DNA of 64,000 nucleotides, taken from Mycobacterium spongiae (GTDB lineage Bacteria > Actinomycetota > Actinomycetes > Mycobacteriales > Mycobacteriaceae). Under the pieces are notes generated by a model, which was not told the DNA's origin, made no database searches, and saw only the letters and a list, made by a program, of their open reading frames with translations. The position numbers and the translations under genes were made by a program. Shown piece after piece: positions 45,880-54,262 of the stretch (its first letter is position 1; each line of letters opens with the position of its first letter). The DNA lies in the NCBI RefSeq assembly GCF_018278905.1, contig NZ_CP046600.1, positions 4,154,001-4,218,000 of the forward strand. Reading direction: 5' to 3'.

Positions 45880-47508
45880 ATGAGGGTGGCTGGTGTAGGC
45901 CTGGGGCAGCTGTTGCTCGCGTTGGACGCGACAGTCGTGAGCCTGGTAGATGCGCCGCGCGGCCTGGACCTGCCGGTGTCCTCCATGGCGCTGATCGACT
46001 CCGACGATGTGCGGCTGGGCCTGACGGCGGCGGCCGGCTCGGCCGATGTCTTCTTCTTGCTCGGAGTCACAGACGACGAGGCCGTGCAGTGGCTTGACGG
46101 GCAGACCCGCGGGCGAGCGCCGGTCGCGATCTTCGCCAAACAGCCGCGGCAAGCTCTGGTGGCGAAAGCGGTCCGGGCCGGCGCAGCGGTGGTCGCCGTG
46201 GAGCCGCAAGCCCGTTGGGAGCGGCTATACCAGTTGGTGAACCACGTCTTGGAGCACCACGGCGACCGGGGCCCGGATGATTCGGGCGCCGACCTGTTTG
46301 GCCTCGCGCAGTCGCTGGCCGATCGGATTCACGGCATGGTCAGCGTCGAAGATGCCCAGTCACATGTACTCGCCTATTCGGCCTCCAACGAGGAAGCCGA
46401 CGAGCTGCGTCGGCTCTCGATCCTGGGTCGCGCCGGCCCGCCCGAGCATCTGGAATGGATCGGTCAGTGGGGCATCTTCGACGCGCTGCGGGCCAGCGCC
46501 GCGGTGGTGCGCGTTGCCGCGCGCCCGGAGCTGGGTCTGCGCCCGCGCCTGGCCATCGGGATTCATCAGCCCGCGGTCGGGACGCGGCCGCCGCCGGTGT
46601 TCGCCGGCACCATCTGGGTGCAGCAGGGCTCACAGCCGTTGGCCGACGATGCCGAGGAGATGCTGCAGGGAGCTGCGGTGCTGGCCGCCCGGCTCATGGC
46701 GCGGCTGGCGGCCCAGCCGTCCACGCACGCGCGTCGAGTGCAGCAGTTGCTCGGACTGGCCGACTCAGATGTAGCCACCGCAGCGTTCGACGTATCTGCC
46801 ATCGCCCGCGAGCTGGGCGTCGCACCGGACGGAAACGCCGCGCTGATCGGCTTCGCCACCGCCGATGCCGCGGATACCAGCGACACCGCGGACGTCGGGC
46901 CACGTCCCACCCGGCTGGCTGACGTCCTGGCTCTGAGCGCAAGCGCATTTCGCGGTGATGCCCAGGTAGCTGCGCGTGATTCAAGGATCTATGTCCTGCT
47001 GCCACAAACCACCTCGACCCGGTCCATCACCTCGTGGGCTCGTGGCACGATCGGCGCTCTTCGCACCGAGCTGGGAGTGGAGCTGCGAGCCGCGATCGCG
47101 GCCCCGGTTGCCGGGCTAACCCATGTCGCCACGGCCCGGGCCGAGGTGGACCGGGTGCTGGATAGCGCGCAACGCCATCCGATCTCGATCGGACAGGTGA
47201 CATCGCTGGCCGAAGCCCGCACCACCGTTCTCCTTGACGAGATCGTCGCGCTGATCGGCACCGACGTTCGGCTCGTGGACCCGCGGGTGGCTGATCTGTA
47301 CGCGCAGGATCCGGCGCTGGCCGACACGCTGCGCGCCTACCTGGACAGCTTTGGCGACATCGCTGCAGCGGCACACTGGTTACAGGTGCATCCCAACACT
47401 GTCCGCTATCGGGTACGGCGCATCGAGAAACTATTGGCGACCTCGCTCGCCGATCCCGAGGTGCGGCTGCTCTTTTCGCTGGGGCTGCGAGTCTGCGCCG
47501 GCCGTTGA
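45880..47508 (+). CDS. pruC: PucR/CdaR-type activator of proline catabolism
   Basis: A 542-residue regulator with an N-terminal PucR-like ligand domain (about 1-120), a central GGDEF-like/CdaR region around 330-430, and the C-terminal PucR HTH (LRAYLDSFGDIAAAAHWLQV, HPNTVRYRVRRIEKLL). In M. smegmatis and M. tuberculosis (Rv1186c) PruC activates pruAB in response to proline. ATG 45880 has no upstream ribosome-binding sequence but sits one base after a palindrome arm and 8-15 bp after a -10-like box, so a leaderless transcript is likely. Confidence 0.93.
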   Translation: MRVAGVGLGQLLLALDATVVSLVDAPRGLDLPVSSMALIDSDDVRLGLTAAAGSADVFFLLGVTDDEAVQWLDGQTRGRAPVAIFAKQPRQALVAKAVRAGAAVVAVEPQARWERLYQLVNHVLEHHGDRGPDDSGADLFGLAQSLADRIHGMVSVEDAQSHVLAYSASNEEADELRRLSILGRAGPPEHLEWIGQWGIFDALRASAAVVRVAARPELGLRPRLAIGIHQPAVGTRPPPVFAGTIWVQQGSQPLADDAEEMLQGAAVLAARLMARLAAQPSTHARRVQQLLGLADSDVATAAFDVSAIARELGVAPDGNAALIGFATADAADTSDTADVGPRPTRLADVLALSASAFRGDAQVAARDSRIYVLLPQTTSTRSITSWARGTIGALRTELGVELRAAIAAPVAGLTHVATARAEVDRVLDSAQRHPISIGQVTSLAEARTTVLLDEIVALIGTDVRLVDPRVADLYAQDPALADTLRAYLDSFGDIAAAAHWLQVHPNTVRYRVRRIEKLLATSLADPEVRLLFSLGLRVCAGR

Positions 47509-47510
47509 GA

Positions 47511-47537
47511 TTATCCACAGTGGAAAGTTTGTGCACA
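47511..47537 (+). other. Two DnaA-box-like words before the 13E12 gene
   Basis: TTATCCACA (47511-47519) matches the classic DnaA box, and TTGTGCACA (47529-47537) differs by one base from the mycobacterial TTGTCCACA. They lie between pruC and the HNH gene. Two words are too few to claim an origin. Confidence 0.3.
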
Positions 47538-47589
47538 GCCGCCGATTTCGGCCGCGCGGACGCTGCTCCTGTCCGCTAGATTCGAAAGT

Positions 47590-49101
47590 ATGTTCGATCG
47601 TGTTGCAGATCGGGTCGTGGTGTCGGAGATGGCTGATTCGGCCCGCGCCGAGGCCGCCGCGGCCGCACGCCGGCTAGCCGCGATCGCAGAGTTGGTCACC
47701 CGACACGCCGATGGCCCGGCCGACCGCGCGTACTGGTCATGCGACAACTGGGATGCGATTGCCGCCCAGGTCGCTGCAGCGCTCAACGTCAGCCACGGAC
47801 TGGCCTCGAGCCAGATGTATCTGGCGATGGCGCTACGCGACCGACTGCCCGCTGTGGCGGCTTTGTTCGCCGAGGGCACTCTCAGCCTGCGGCTGGTCTC
47901 CGCGATCGCCTGGCACACCGCCCTGATCAAAGACCCCGGCGCTCTCCGGGAGGTGGACGCCGTCTTGGCCAGCGCCGCGCGCCAGTTCGGACCGCTGTCG
48001 CAGGCAAAGACCGCTCAGGCAATCGACGCCATCGTCGACCGCTACGACCCCGCGGCGCTGCGACGCACTCGCGCCGGCGCCCGGGGGCGCGAGGTAGTGA
48101 TCGCACCGGACGACAACAACGACGGCACTGCAACGCTGTGGGGCTCACTGTTGGCCACCGACGGTGCCGTGCTGGATCGCCGGCTCGCTGAAATGGCCCA
48201 CCACGTCTGCGACGCCGATCCACGCACTATCGCCCAGCGACGCGCCGACGCCCTGGGAACCTTGGCCGCTGGGGGTGTACGGCTCACTTGCGCTTGCTCG
48301 ACCACCGGTTGTCCCGCTGCGGCCGACGCCGACCCGCGGGCCGCAGCGGTGATGATCCACGTAATCACCGACGCCGCAACACTAACCGCCCAACCGGACC
48401 CACACACCTCCGGCGAGGAACCTGCGCGGCCGATCACGCCAGGTACCTCCGTCCGCGAGGCGCTGGATCCCGACCCCGAAACACCCGAAACCCGGTTGCC
48501 GGCAGCATTCCTCACCAGCGGCGCCATGGTGCCCGCCTCACGGGTGGCCGAACTCATCGCCGGCGGCGCCACGATCCGCCGCGTGAATGCCTTCGCCGAC
48601 GCCGGGCCAGAGCCGGGGTATCGCCCCTCGGCATCACTGCAGCGCTTCATCCGATGCCGCGATATGACGTGCCGATTCCCGGGTTGCGATCGGCCCGCGG
48701 AATCCACCGATATCGACCACACCATCCCCTACCCGTACGGGCCGACCCACCCGTCAAACCTCAAGTGCCTGTGCCGCAAACACCACTTGCTCAAGACGTT
48801 CTGGACCGGACCCGGCGGCTGGCGTGACCGCCAACACCCCGACGGCACCATCACCTGGACCTCCCCCAGCGGGCACACCTACACCACCCGACCCGGCAGT
48901 CGCTTGCTGTTTCCCAGCCTGTGCCTGCCCACCGCCCAATTGCCCCTTGCCGCAACGGCGGATCGACCGCTCGGCCATCGCGGAGCCACGATGCCGACCC
49001 GCAGCCGTACCCGGCAGCAAGACCGCGCCCACCGCATCAACGCCGAGCGTGCGCTCAACGCCGGCCGCGTCGCCGAACGCAATCAACCGCCGCCGTTCTA
49101 G
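47590..49101 (+). CDS. 13E12-family HNH endonuclease domain protein (DUF222)
   Basis: An intact 503-residue member of the mycobacterial 13E12 repeat family: an N-terminal DUF222 helical domain to about residue 330 and a C-terminal HNH motif, [20 protein letters not shown] then [30 protein letters not shown], with the His-Asn-His ligands and paired Cys. The genes are multicopy in mycobacteria; REP13E12 copies serve as the integration site of prophage phiRv1. The biochemical role of the protein is not established. Its stop overlaps the PE_PGRS stop in a CTAG palindrome. It occupies a position where H37Rv carries the polyacyltrehalose genes. Confidence 0.9.
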   Translation: MFDRVADRVVVSEMADSARAEAAAAARRLAAIAELVTRHADGPADRAYWSCDNWDAIAAQVAAALNVSHGLASSQMYLAMALRDRLPAVAALFAEGTLSLRLVSAIAWHTALIKDPGALREVDAVLASAARQFGPLSQAKTAQAIDAIVDRYDPAALRRTRAGARGREVVIAPDDNNDGTATLWGSLLATDGAVLDRRLAEMAHHVCDADPRTIAQRRADALGTLAAGGVRLTCACSTTGCPAAADADPRAAAVMIHVITDAATLTAQPDPHTSGEEPARPITPGTSVREALDPDPETPETRLPAAFLTSGAMVPASRVAELIAGGATIRRVNAFADAGPEPGYRPSASLQRFIRCRDMTCRFPGCDRPAESTDIDHTIPYPYGPTHPSNLKCLCRKHHLLKTFWTGPGGWRDRQHPDGTITWTSPSGHTYTTRPGSRLLFPSLCLPTAQLPLAATADRPLGHRGATMPTRSRTRQQDRAHRINAERALNAGRVAERNQPPPF

Positions 49102-50849
49102 GGAGTCCCGGGCGCGCCGAAGAGCAACCCACCGCTGCCACCGAGGCCGTCGGTTCCCGGCAGCTCGCCAGTGCCGCCAGACCCGCCATTGCCGCCGTTA
49201 CCGACCCACTGCGCGTTGCCGCCGTTGGCGCCATCGCCGCCGTCGCCATCGGCACCGTCGCCGATGCCGCCCTGACCGGCAACCCCGCCGTTGCCGCCGG
49301 CGCCACCATTGCCGCCGCCACCGACCAGCCCGGCGCCGCCGCCAAGAGCTCCGGCCCCACCGTTGCCGCCGGCGCCGCCTGCACCGAGACTGGTTCTCCC
49401 ACCGTTGCCGCCACCGCCCCCCGCACCGCCAGTCCCACCATCGCCATACAGCAGCCCACCGATCCCGCCATGAGCGCCGGCTCCACCGGCACCACCGGTG
49501 CCGCCATTACCCAAATTGCCTTCCCCGCCGTTGCCGCCGTCGCCGCCGATGCCACCGTCGCCACCGTTGCCGAAGTGCGATCCGCCGGCCCCACCAGGAG
49601 CGCCGGCCCCGCCCTTGCCGCCGTGGCCGCCGCTCTCGTCACCGGCGCCGGCCGTGCCGCCGGACCCACCGGCGCCCCCGACACCACCAGTGCCGATCAG
49701 CCCGGCGGCGCCACCATGAGCGCCATCTCCGCCAGCTCCGCCGGCACCACCGAAGCGAGTCCCAGCCTCGTCGATCGTAGCGCCGGCACCGCCGGCCCCT
49801 CCGGCCCCGCCACTGCCGTACAGCAGGCCGCCGGCGCCGCCGCGGGCGCCCGCCCCCCCGTCGCCTCCGGCCCCACTGGTGCCGCCGACGCCAGTGAAGC
49901 CGCCGACCTCACCTTGGCCGCCGTGCCCGCCGGCCCCACCGTCCCCGATCAGGCCGGCGGCCCCACCGATGCCGCCGACCCCGCCGGCTCCGCCGGTTCC
50001 ACCGATCCCGTCGAAGGCCATCGCCTCGCCACCAAGTCCGCCTTCGCCGCCGAACCCGCCGGCGCCGCCCGCTCCCACGAGCATCCCGCCGGCCCCGCCC
50101 GCCCCACCGGCGCCGCCGCGGCCACCCATGCCACCATCGGGGCCACTGTCGCCGGGGGCGCCCAGCCCGCCGGCCCCACCAACCCCACCTACACCGATCA
50201 ACCCGGCGGCCCCACCATTTCCGCCGGTGGCCCCGACCCCGCCGACCACGCTGCCGTTCCCGCCAACCCCACCAAAACCGCCGTTGCCGTACAGCAGGCC
50301 ACCGCGACCACCCACGCCGCCGGCCGCGCCCGTGCCGCCGACCCCACCGGCCCCGCCGTTGCCGATCAATCCGGCATCCCCGCCGCTACCACCGACTTGA
50401 CCGAAAGCGCCGGCCGCCCCGGACCCGCCGTTTCCATACAAGATTCCGCCGTCGCCGCCGTTACCACCCGGAGTCGTCGCGTTGGCGCCATCACCGATCA
50501 GGGGGCGCCCCAGCAGTGTTTGGGTGGGCGTATTGATGATGTCGAGCACCTGCTGCAAGGGTGACGCGCTGGCGGCCTCGGCGCCCGCATACGAGCCAGC
50601 ACCGGCGGTAAGAGCCTGCACAAAGTGGTAGTGAAACGCCGCTGCCCGTGCGCTCAACGCCTGATACTCCTGGGCGTAGCTGCCGAACAACGCCGCGATC
50701 GCCACAGACACCTCATCGGCGCCCGCCGCAGGCACGCGTGCGGTTGAGGCCGCCGCGGCACCATTGGCCGCGTCCAGCGCCGAGCCAACACCCGACAGAT
50801 CGCTGGCCGCCGCCAGCAGCGCCTCCGGCGCCGTCGCCATGTAGGACAT
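49098..50849 (-). CDS. PE_PGRS family protein
   Basis: A 583-residue protein. The N-terminal PE domain (~100 residues) begins [20 protein letters not shown] and contains the conserved [12 protein letters not shown], followed by the bridging [40 protein letters not shown] and about 430 residues of GGAGGxGG/GGxGGAGG repeats typical of PGRS. Export is by ESX-5 to the outer layer. ATG 50849 gives the canonical start; ATG 50858 (MTTMSYM) is possible. The repeated DNA generates many spurious frames on the other strand. There is no C-terminal unique domain. Confidence 0.93.
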   Translation of the reverse strand: MSYMATAPEALLAAASDLSGVGSALDAANGAAAASTARVPAAGADEVSVAIAALFGSYAQEYQALSARAAAFHYHFVQALTAGAGSYAGAEAASASPLQQVLDIINTPTQTLLGRPLIGDGANATTPGGNGGDGGILYGNGGSGAAGAFGQVGGSGGDAGLIGNGGAGGVGGTGAAGGVGGRGGLLYGNGGFGGVGGNGSVVGGVGATGGNGGAAGLIGVGGVGGAGGLGAPGDSGPDGGMGGRGGAGGAGGAGGMLVGAGGAGGFGGEGGLGGEAMAFDGIGGTGGAGGVGGIGGAAGLIGDGGAGGHGGQGEVGGFTGVGGTSGAGGDGGAGARGGAGGLLYGSGGAGGAGGAGATIDEAGTRFGGAGGAGGDGAHGGAAGLIGTGGVGGAGGSGGTAGAGDESGGHGGKGGAGAPGGAGGSHFGNGGDGGIGGDGGNGGEGNLGNGGTGGAGGAGAHGGIGGLLYGDGGTGGAGGGGGNGGRTSLGAGGAGGNGGAGALGGGAGLVGGGGNGGAGGNGGVAGQGGIGDGADGDGGDGANGGNAQWVGNGGNGGSGGTGELPGTDGLGGSGGLLFGAPGTP

Positions 50850-51039
50850 CGTCGTCATCCCAAAAACCGGCCCCCGCTGTGGGCCAAGTGTATCGCGATC
50901 CCGCAAAGGCATTGTTGGGATGCTGACACTTGGCTACCGCGCCCGGACGGGAAGTGATGAAGTCAGGAGACGGACAATAGGGCGTCGGCTGCACCCTGAC
51001 AATCGCGGAGAGACTACGACATGCAAGGAGACCAAACCG

Positions 51040-51543
51040 GTGAAAACCCGACAAATTGCCGCGCTGTGGCCGGGATTGTGGGCCGGCGCTGCTGCTGGCG
51101 CAGCCGGCACCAGCGCACTCAATGTCATCGGCTACCTCGACATGGCAGTCCGGGGCCGCCCGGCGAGCACGACGCCGGAACGGACCGCTGAGGCGCTAGC
51201 CAGGCTGTTTCACATCACAATCCCAGGCAGCGGTGACGCCTTGGCCGGCCGAATCTCCGGCCTTGGCGCATTGAGCGGCTACACCGCCGGCATCGGCATC
51301 GGGGTGCTCCTTGGCCTGGCCTACGCGCTGGGCTGGCGACCCGGGTGGATCGTTACCGCGGCGGTCGCCACCGTCGGCGCGCTGGTCGGAACGAACGGAC
51401 CCATGATCGCTCTCGGGGTCACCGACCCGCGGACGTGGGGCTTGATCGGCTGGATCAGCGATCTCGTCCCGCACCTCGGGTATGGCGTGGTCACCGCCCT
51501 GGTCTTGCACTACCTCTACCCACCGCGCTCGACTTCGCCGTAG
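51040..51543 (+). CDS. Small membrane protein of unknown function
   Basis: The 167-residue protein has about four hydrophobic segments (around residues 7-28, 65-90, 98-125 and 135-155) rich in Gly and Ala. No family motif is recognised with certainty. GTG 51040 is preferred because AAGGAG precedes it by 9 bp; the longer open frame from 50920 is not needed. The last 53 bp overlap the convergent MFS gene tail to tail, in different frames. Confidence 0.7.
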   Translation: MKTRQIAALWPGLWAGAAAGAAGTSALNVIGYLDMAVRGRPASTTPERTAEALARLFHITIPGSGDALAGRISGLGALSGYTAGIGIGVLLGLAYALGWRPGWIVTAAVATVGALVGTNGPMIALGVTDPRTWGLIGWISDLVPHLGYGVVTALVLHYLYPPRSTSP

Positions 51544-52894
51544 CGGGCTCTTGCCAGACGCGCCGGATGTCTTCCAGCTGACGGCCTTTCGTTTCCGGGG
51601 CCAACCGGTAGACAAACACCAACGCGGCCAGTCCGAGGCTACCCAACACCGTGAAAGTGCCGGCACCCCCAAGCGAGTCCAGCAGCGTCAAGAAGACGGT
51701 GACCGTGATCGCATTGGCCACCAGATTCGAGCTGAGCATCAAGCTCGAACCCATCGAACGCATCCGCGCGGGCAGACTTTCACCGGCGTAGACGCTGACC
51801 AACGAGCCGAAGCCGAAACTGAACCCGGCGGTGAAAAGCGCGACTCCGGCCAGTCCTATCACCCCTGCCGCGGAATCCGAGCTAACCGTGAAGCCGGCGA
51901 TGAGCGCGACGTCCGCAGTGACCATCATCGCGATGCCCGACAACAGAATCGGCCTCCGACCCAATCGGTCCACAAGCATCATCGATGCGACGACTGCCGC
52001 CAACGCGGAGACTTGGGCCAATGCGGGCAGGATCGCCATAGCGAAGTTCCCACTCAATCCCATGGCCGCAAACAGGCGAGGGCTGTAGTAGACGATGGCG
52101 TTGATACCCGTGATCTGACCGAAGAAACCGAGGCCGACCACGAAGACCGTGGCGCGCAAGTATGGCGGCCGCAGCATCGTGGCGAGCACGCTGCCGCGTT
52201 CTTCCTCCTGCGCGCTGGCGATCTCGTCGAGATCGCGCTCGGCGTCCGCATCCGACTCAACGCATCGCAGAACCTGGCGTGCGGGCCCAACACGGCCCTG
52301 GAGCATGTGCCAGCGAGCGGTCTCCGGTATCAGTAGCAAGAGCGACATGATCAGCGCGGAGGGCACCGCGGCCAGGCCCAGCATCCAGCGCCAGGAATCC
52401 GAGCCGGCCAGCAGGTACGCAGCCAGGTAGCCGGCGAGGATGCCCAGGATCGTTGCCAGCTGGTACCCGACCAGAACTGAACCTCGCATCCTGGCGGGCG
52501 CGCACTCGGCCATGAAGACCGGAACCACGACGACTGACACCCCGATGGCCAGACCCACCATCAACCGGGCAACCAACAGCACCGGCACGCTGACCGCCAT
52601 CGCACCCACCACCGCAAACGCCCCGTACACGACCGTTACCAGCAGCATCGAGTACTTGCGCCCGATCGTGTTGGCGAGCGCACCACCGCCAACCGCACCA
52701 CCGATCTGTCCGATCACCCCCGCAGCGATCACCATCTCTTGGCCGCCGGTTGAGAAGTCGTACTCGTCGGCGATGTACCGCAGCGCGCTGGAGATGGTGG
52801 ACAAGTCGTAGCCGTAGATGATGCCGATGCTGGCCGCGGTCATGCCCGCGAGGGGTCCTGCCAACAACCTTTGCCATCTATCGACTTGCCCCAC
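51491..52894 (-). CDS. MFS sugar-porter-type transporter
   Basis: A 467-residue transporter with 12 predicted helices in the sugar porter family: GRKYSMLLVTVVYG (loop 2-3 signature G-R-K), ECAPARMRGSVLVGYQLAT (PESP-like R-G motif), PETARWHML (end of helix 6), and the duplicated GRRPILL and PETKGRQLEDI closing motif. Substrate and direction are unknown; a sugar or polyol taken up by proton symport is typical. GTG 52894 has GAAAGG at about 9 bp and is chosen over GTG 52918. The C-terminal tail overlaps the convergent gene by 53 bp. It is not the MHS-type Rv1200 permease of H37Rv. Confidence 0.87.
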   Translation of the reverse strand: MGQVDRWQRLLAGPLAGMTAASIGIIYGYDLSTISSALRYIADEYDFSTGGQEMVIAAGVIGQIGGAVGGGALANTIGRKYSMLLVTVVYGAFAVVGAMAVSVPVLLVARLMVGLAIGVSVVVVPVFMAECAPARMRGSVLVGYQLATILGILAGYLAAYLLAGSDSWRWMLGLAAVPSALIMSLLLLIPETARWHMLQGRVGPARQVLRCVESDADAERDLDEIASAQEEERGSVLATMLRPPYLRATVFVVGLGFFGQITGINAIVYYSPRLFAAMGLSGNFAMAILPALAQVSALAAVVASMMLVDRLGRRPILLSGIAMMVTADVALIAGFTVSSDSAAGVIGLAGVALFTAGFSFGFGSLVSVYAGESLPARMRSMGSSLMLSSNLVANAITVTVFLTLLDSLGGAGTFTVLGSLGLAALVFVYRLAPETKGRQLEDIRRVWQEPATAKSSAVGRGSARPGR

Positions 52895-53073
52895 GCTGTT
52901 GCACCTTTCGACGTGCACGAACTCTACTCGGCACGCCGCGCGGCCCCGGCCCTGTGATGCGGTCGAAGGCTGCCGCGGGGATAGGCGGCCGACGGCGAAG
53001 CACTAGCGTGGGGATCGACCAGCTGATCACCAATTCACGTACCAATCCACCCGTTCGGACGCCAGGAGGCAGC

Positions 53074-53703
53074 ATGCATCCCGCTTTACTTCGAGTCATG
53101 GCCGTGCCGTTGATCGCGCTACCAAGCTTGATTGCGGCCGGCTGCGGCTCGAATTCGACCGAGCCCGCAGCAACCAGTCAGAGCCAGACGACGTCCGATG
53201 AGTCGTCCCCGACGACGGCAACGGGGGACGTGGAAGGCTTCGACTGCCCTACAGAGACCGCGGTAACCGTCAGCTCAACGAATGGGGCGTATCCCGACGG
53301 GCTGGATTGGTCCACCGTCTACGCGGTGGCAGATCGCCCGCTTGCCGGGCTGGGCGGCGATGGCAGAGCGGTCGTGGTGTATATCGGCACCAGCGAACGC
53401 CCACTGTCGGAGCTTACGGACCCTAAAACCGAACTGAACCCCGACGAGGCGTTCCTCAAGCTCACCTTCACCGACGGCGCGCGAAGCGCGGATTCAGGCA
53501 ACTACAGCACCGCCGCCAACCCCAGTGATCCCAACACAGTTGACCTCTCCATCCGGGTCACCGGCCGAACGACCGTACAGCTGTCGCAGCCGACCGGCGA
53601 AGCGCAGCTCGTCAACAACACCAACGCGGTGTGTGGCACGTTCACGCTTGCCGATCAATGGACCGAGGCATCTGGCGCCTTTCTCGCCGATATCAGCACG
53701 TAG
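53074..53703 (+). CDS. Predicted lipoprotein of unknown function
   Basis: The 209-residue precursor has a short signal peptide with a lipobox (LIAAGC, Cys near residue 24), then a low-complexity Ser/Thr linker (TSQSQTTSDESSPTTATG) and a beta-rich domain of about 150 residues with Cys in FDCPTET and NAVCGTF that could pair. AGGAGG lies 7 bp before ATG 53074, fixing the start. No family is recognised. It converges with the next lipoprotein gene, 28 bp away, and both stand where H37Rv carries other genes. Confidence 0.8.
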   Translation: MHPALLRVMAVPLIALPSLIAAGCGSNSTEPAATSQSQTTSDESSPTTATGDVEGFDCPTETAVTVSSTNGAYPDGLDWSTVYAVADRPLAGLGGDGRAVVVYIGTSERPLSELTDPKTELNPDEAFLKLTFTDGARSADSGNYSTAANPSDPNTVDLSIRVTGRTTVQLSQPTGEAQLVNNTNAVCGTFTLADQWTEASGAFLADIST

Positions 53704-53731
53704 CTCGACCTAGCTCGGCGATCGTCAGCTT

Positions 53732-54226
53732 TCAGCTTTCGGCCGCATACTTCCACGCGGCCTCGATCTCGGTCGACGGCGAGAATGCATAGTGCCCCAA
53801 GTCGTCCAGGCGGACCTCCCCCTCCGGGTGGGCGTCCTCGGCGACATTGCCCACGAGCAGCATGAGGACGCGCGGCGCAATGCCCGACGTTTGCAACGAC
53901 CGGGCGAGCATCGTCGCAACACCCTTGAGCTGGCCACCGACCAGCCCGGGCTGGCAAATGATCACCACCACATCGATTTTCGACCGATCATCGATACTGG
54001 GTCTTTCTTCTTGACTGACGAGCGTGACCCCGGCCGGTAGCGGTGTCGATTCCAATGCCGCTCGAATCTCGCCGCTGCCGAATGACGGCGCCGTCGTCGG
54101 GCAGGCCCCGGCGGGGGCATCGCTGGACGCCGAGTGCGGCGGCGAGCTCGAGGATCCGCAGGCCCCGGTGGAGAGCAACAGCACCACGCCAACGAAGAAC
54201 ACAGCCAGCCACCTTGCGCGCGTCAT
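53732..54226 (-). CDS. Predicted lipoprotein of unknown function
   Basis: A 164-residue precursor with basic start (MTRARWLAVFF), hydrophobic helix and lipobox STGAC, so lipidated at Cys near residue 23. The mature part is short and acidic, containing PTTAPSFGSGEIRAALESTP and a C-terminal domain ending IEAAWKYAAES. No motif with known function is visible. ATG 54226 is chosen over a TTG at 54238. It is divergent from the helicase-like gene by 36 bp. Confidence 0.72.
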   Translation of the reverse strand: MTRARWLAVFFVGVVLLLSTGACGSSSSPPHSASSDAPAGACPTTAPSFGSGEIRAALESTPLPAGVTLVSQEERPSIDDRSKIDVVVIICQPGLVGGQLKGVATMLARSLQTSGIAPRVLMLLVGNVAEDAHPEGEVRLDDLGHYAFSPSTEIEAAWKYAAES

Positions 54227-54262
54227 AGTGGTTGCCAACCCTAGCTAATAGGGTGGGCTGTC

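Noticed and set aside
47511..47537. Replication origin
   Set aside because: Only two DnaA-like words, no AT-rich unwinding region and no dnaA/dnaN neighbours.
48824..50564. Forward-strand Ala/Pro-rich frames over the PE_PGRS gene
   Set aside because: They are complements of GGAGG repeats; the PE N-terminus is on the minus strand.
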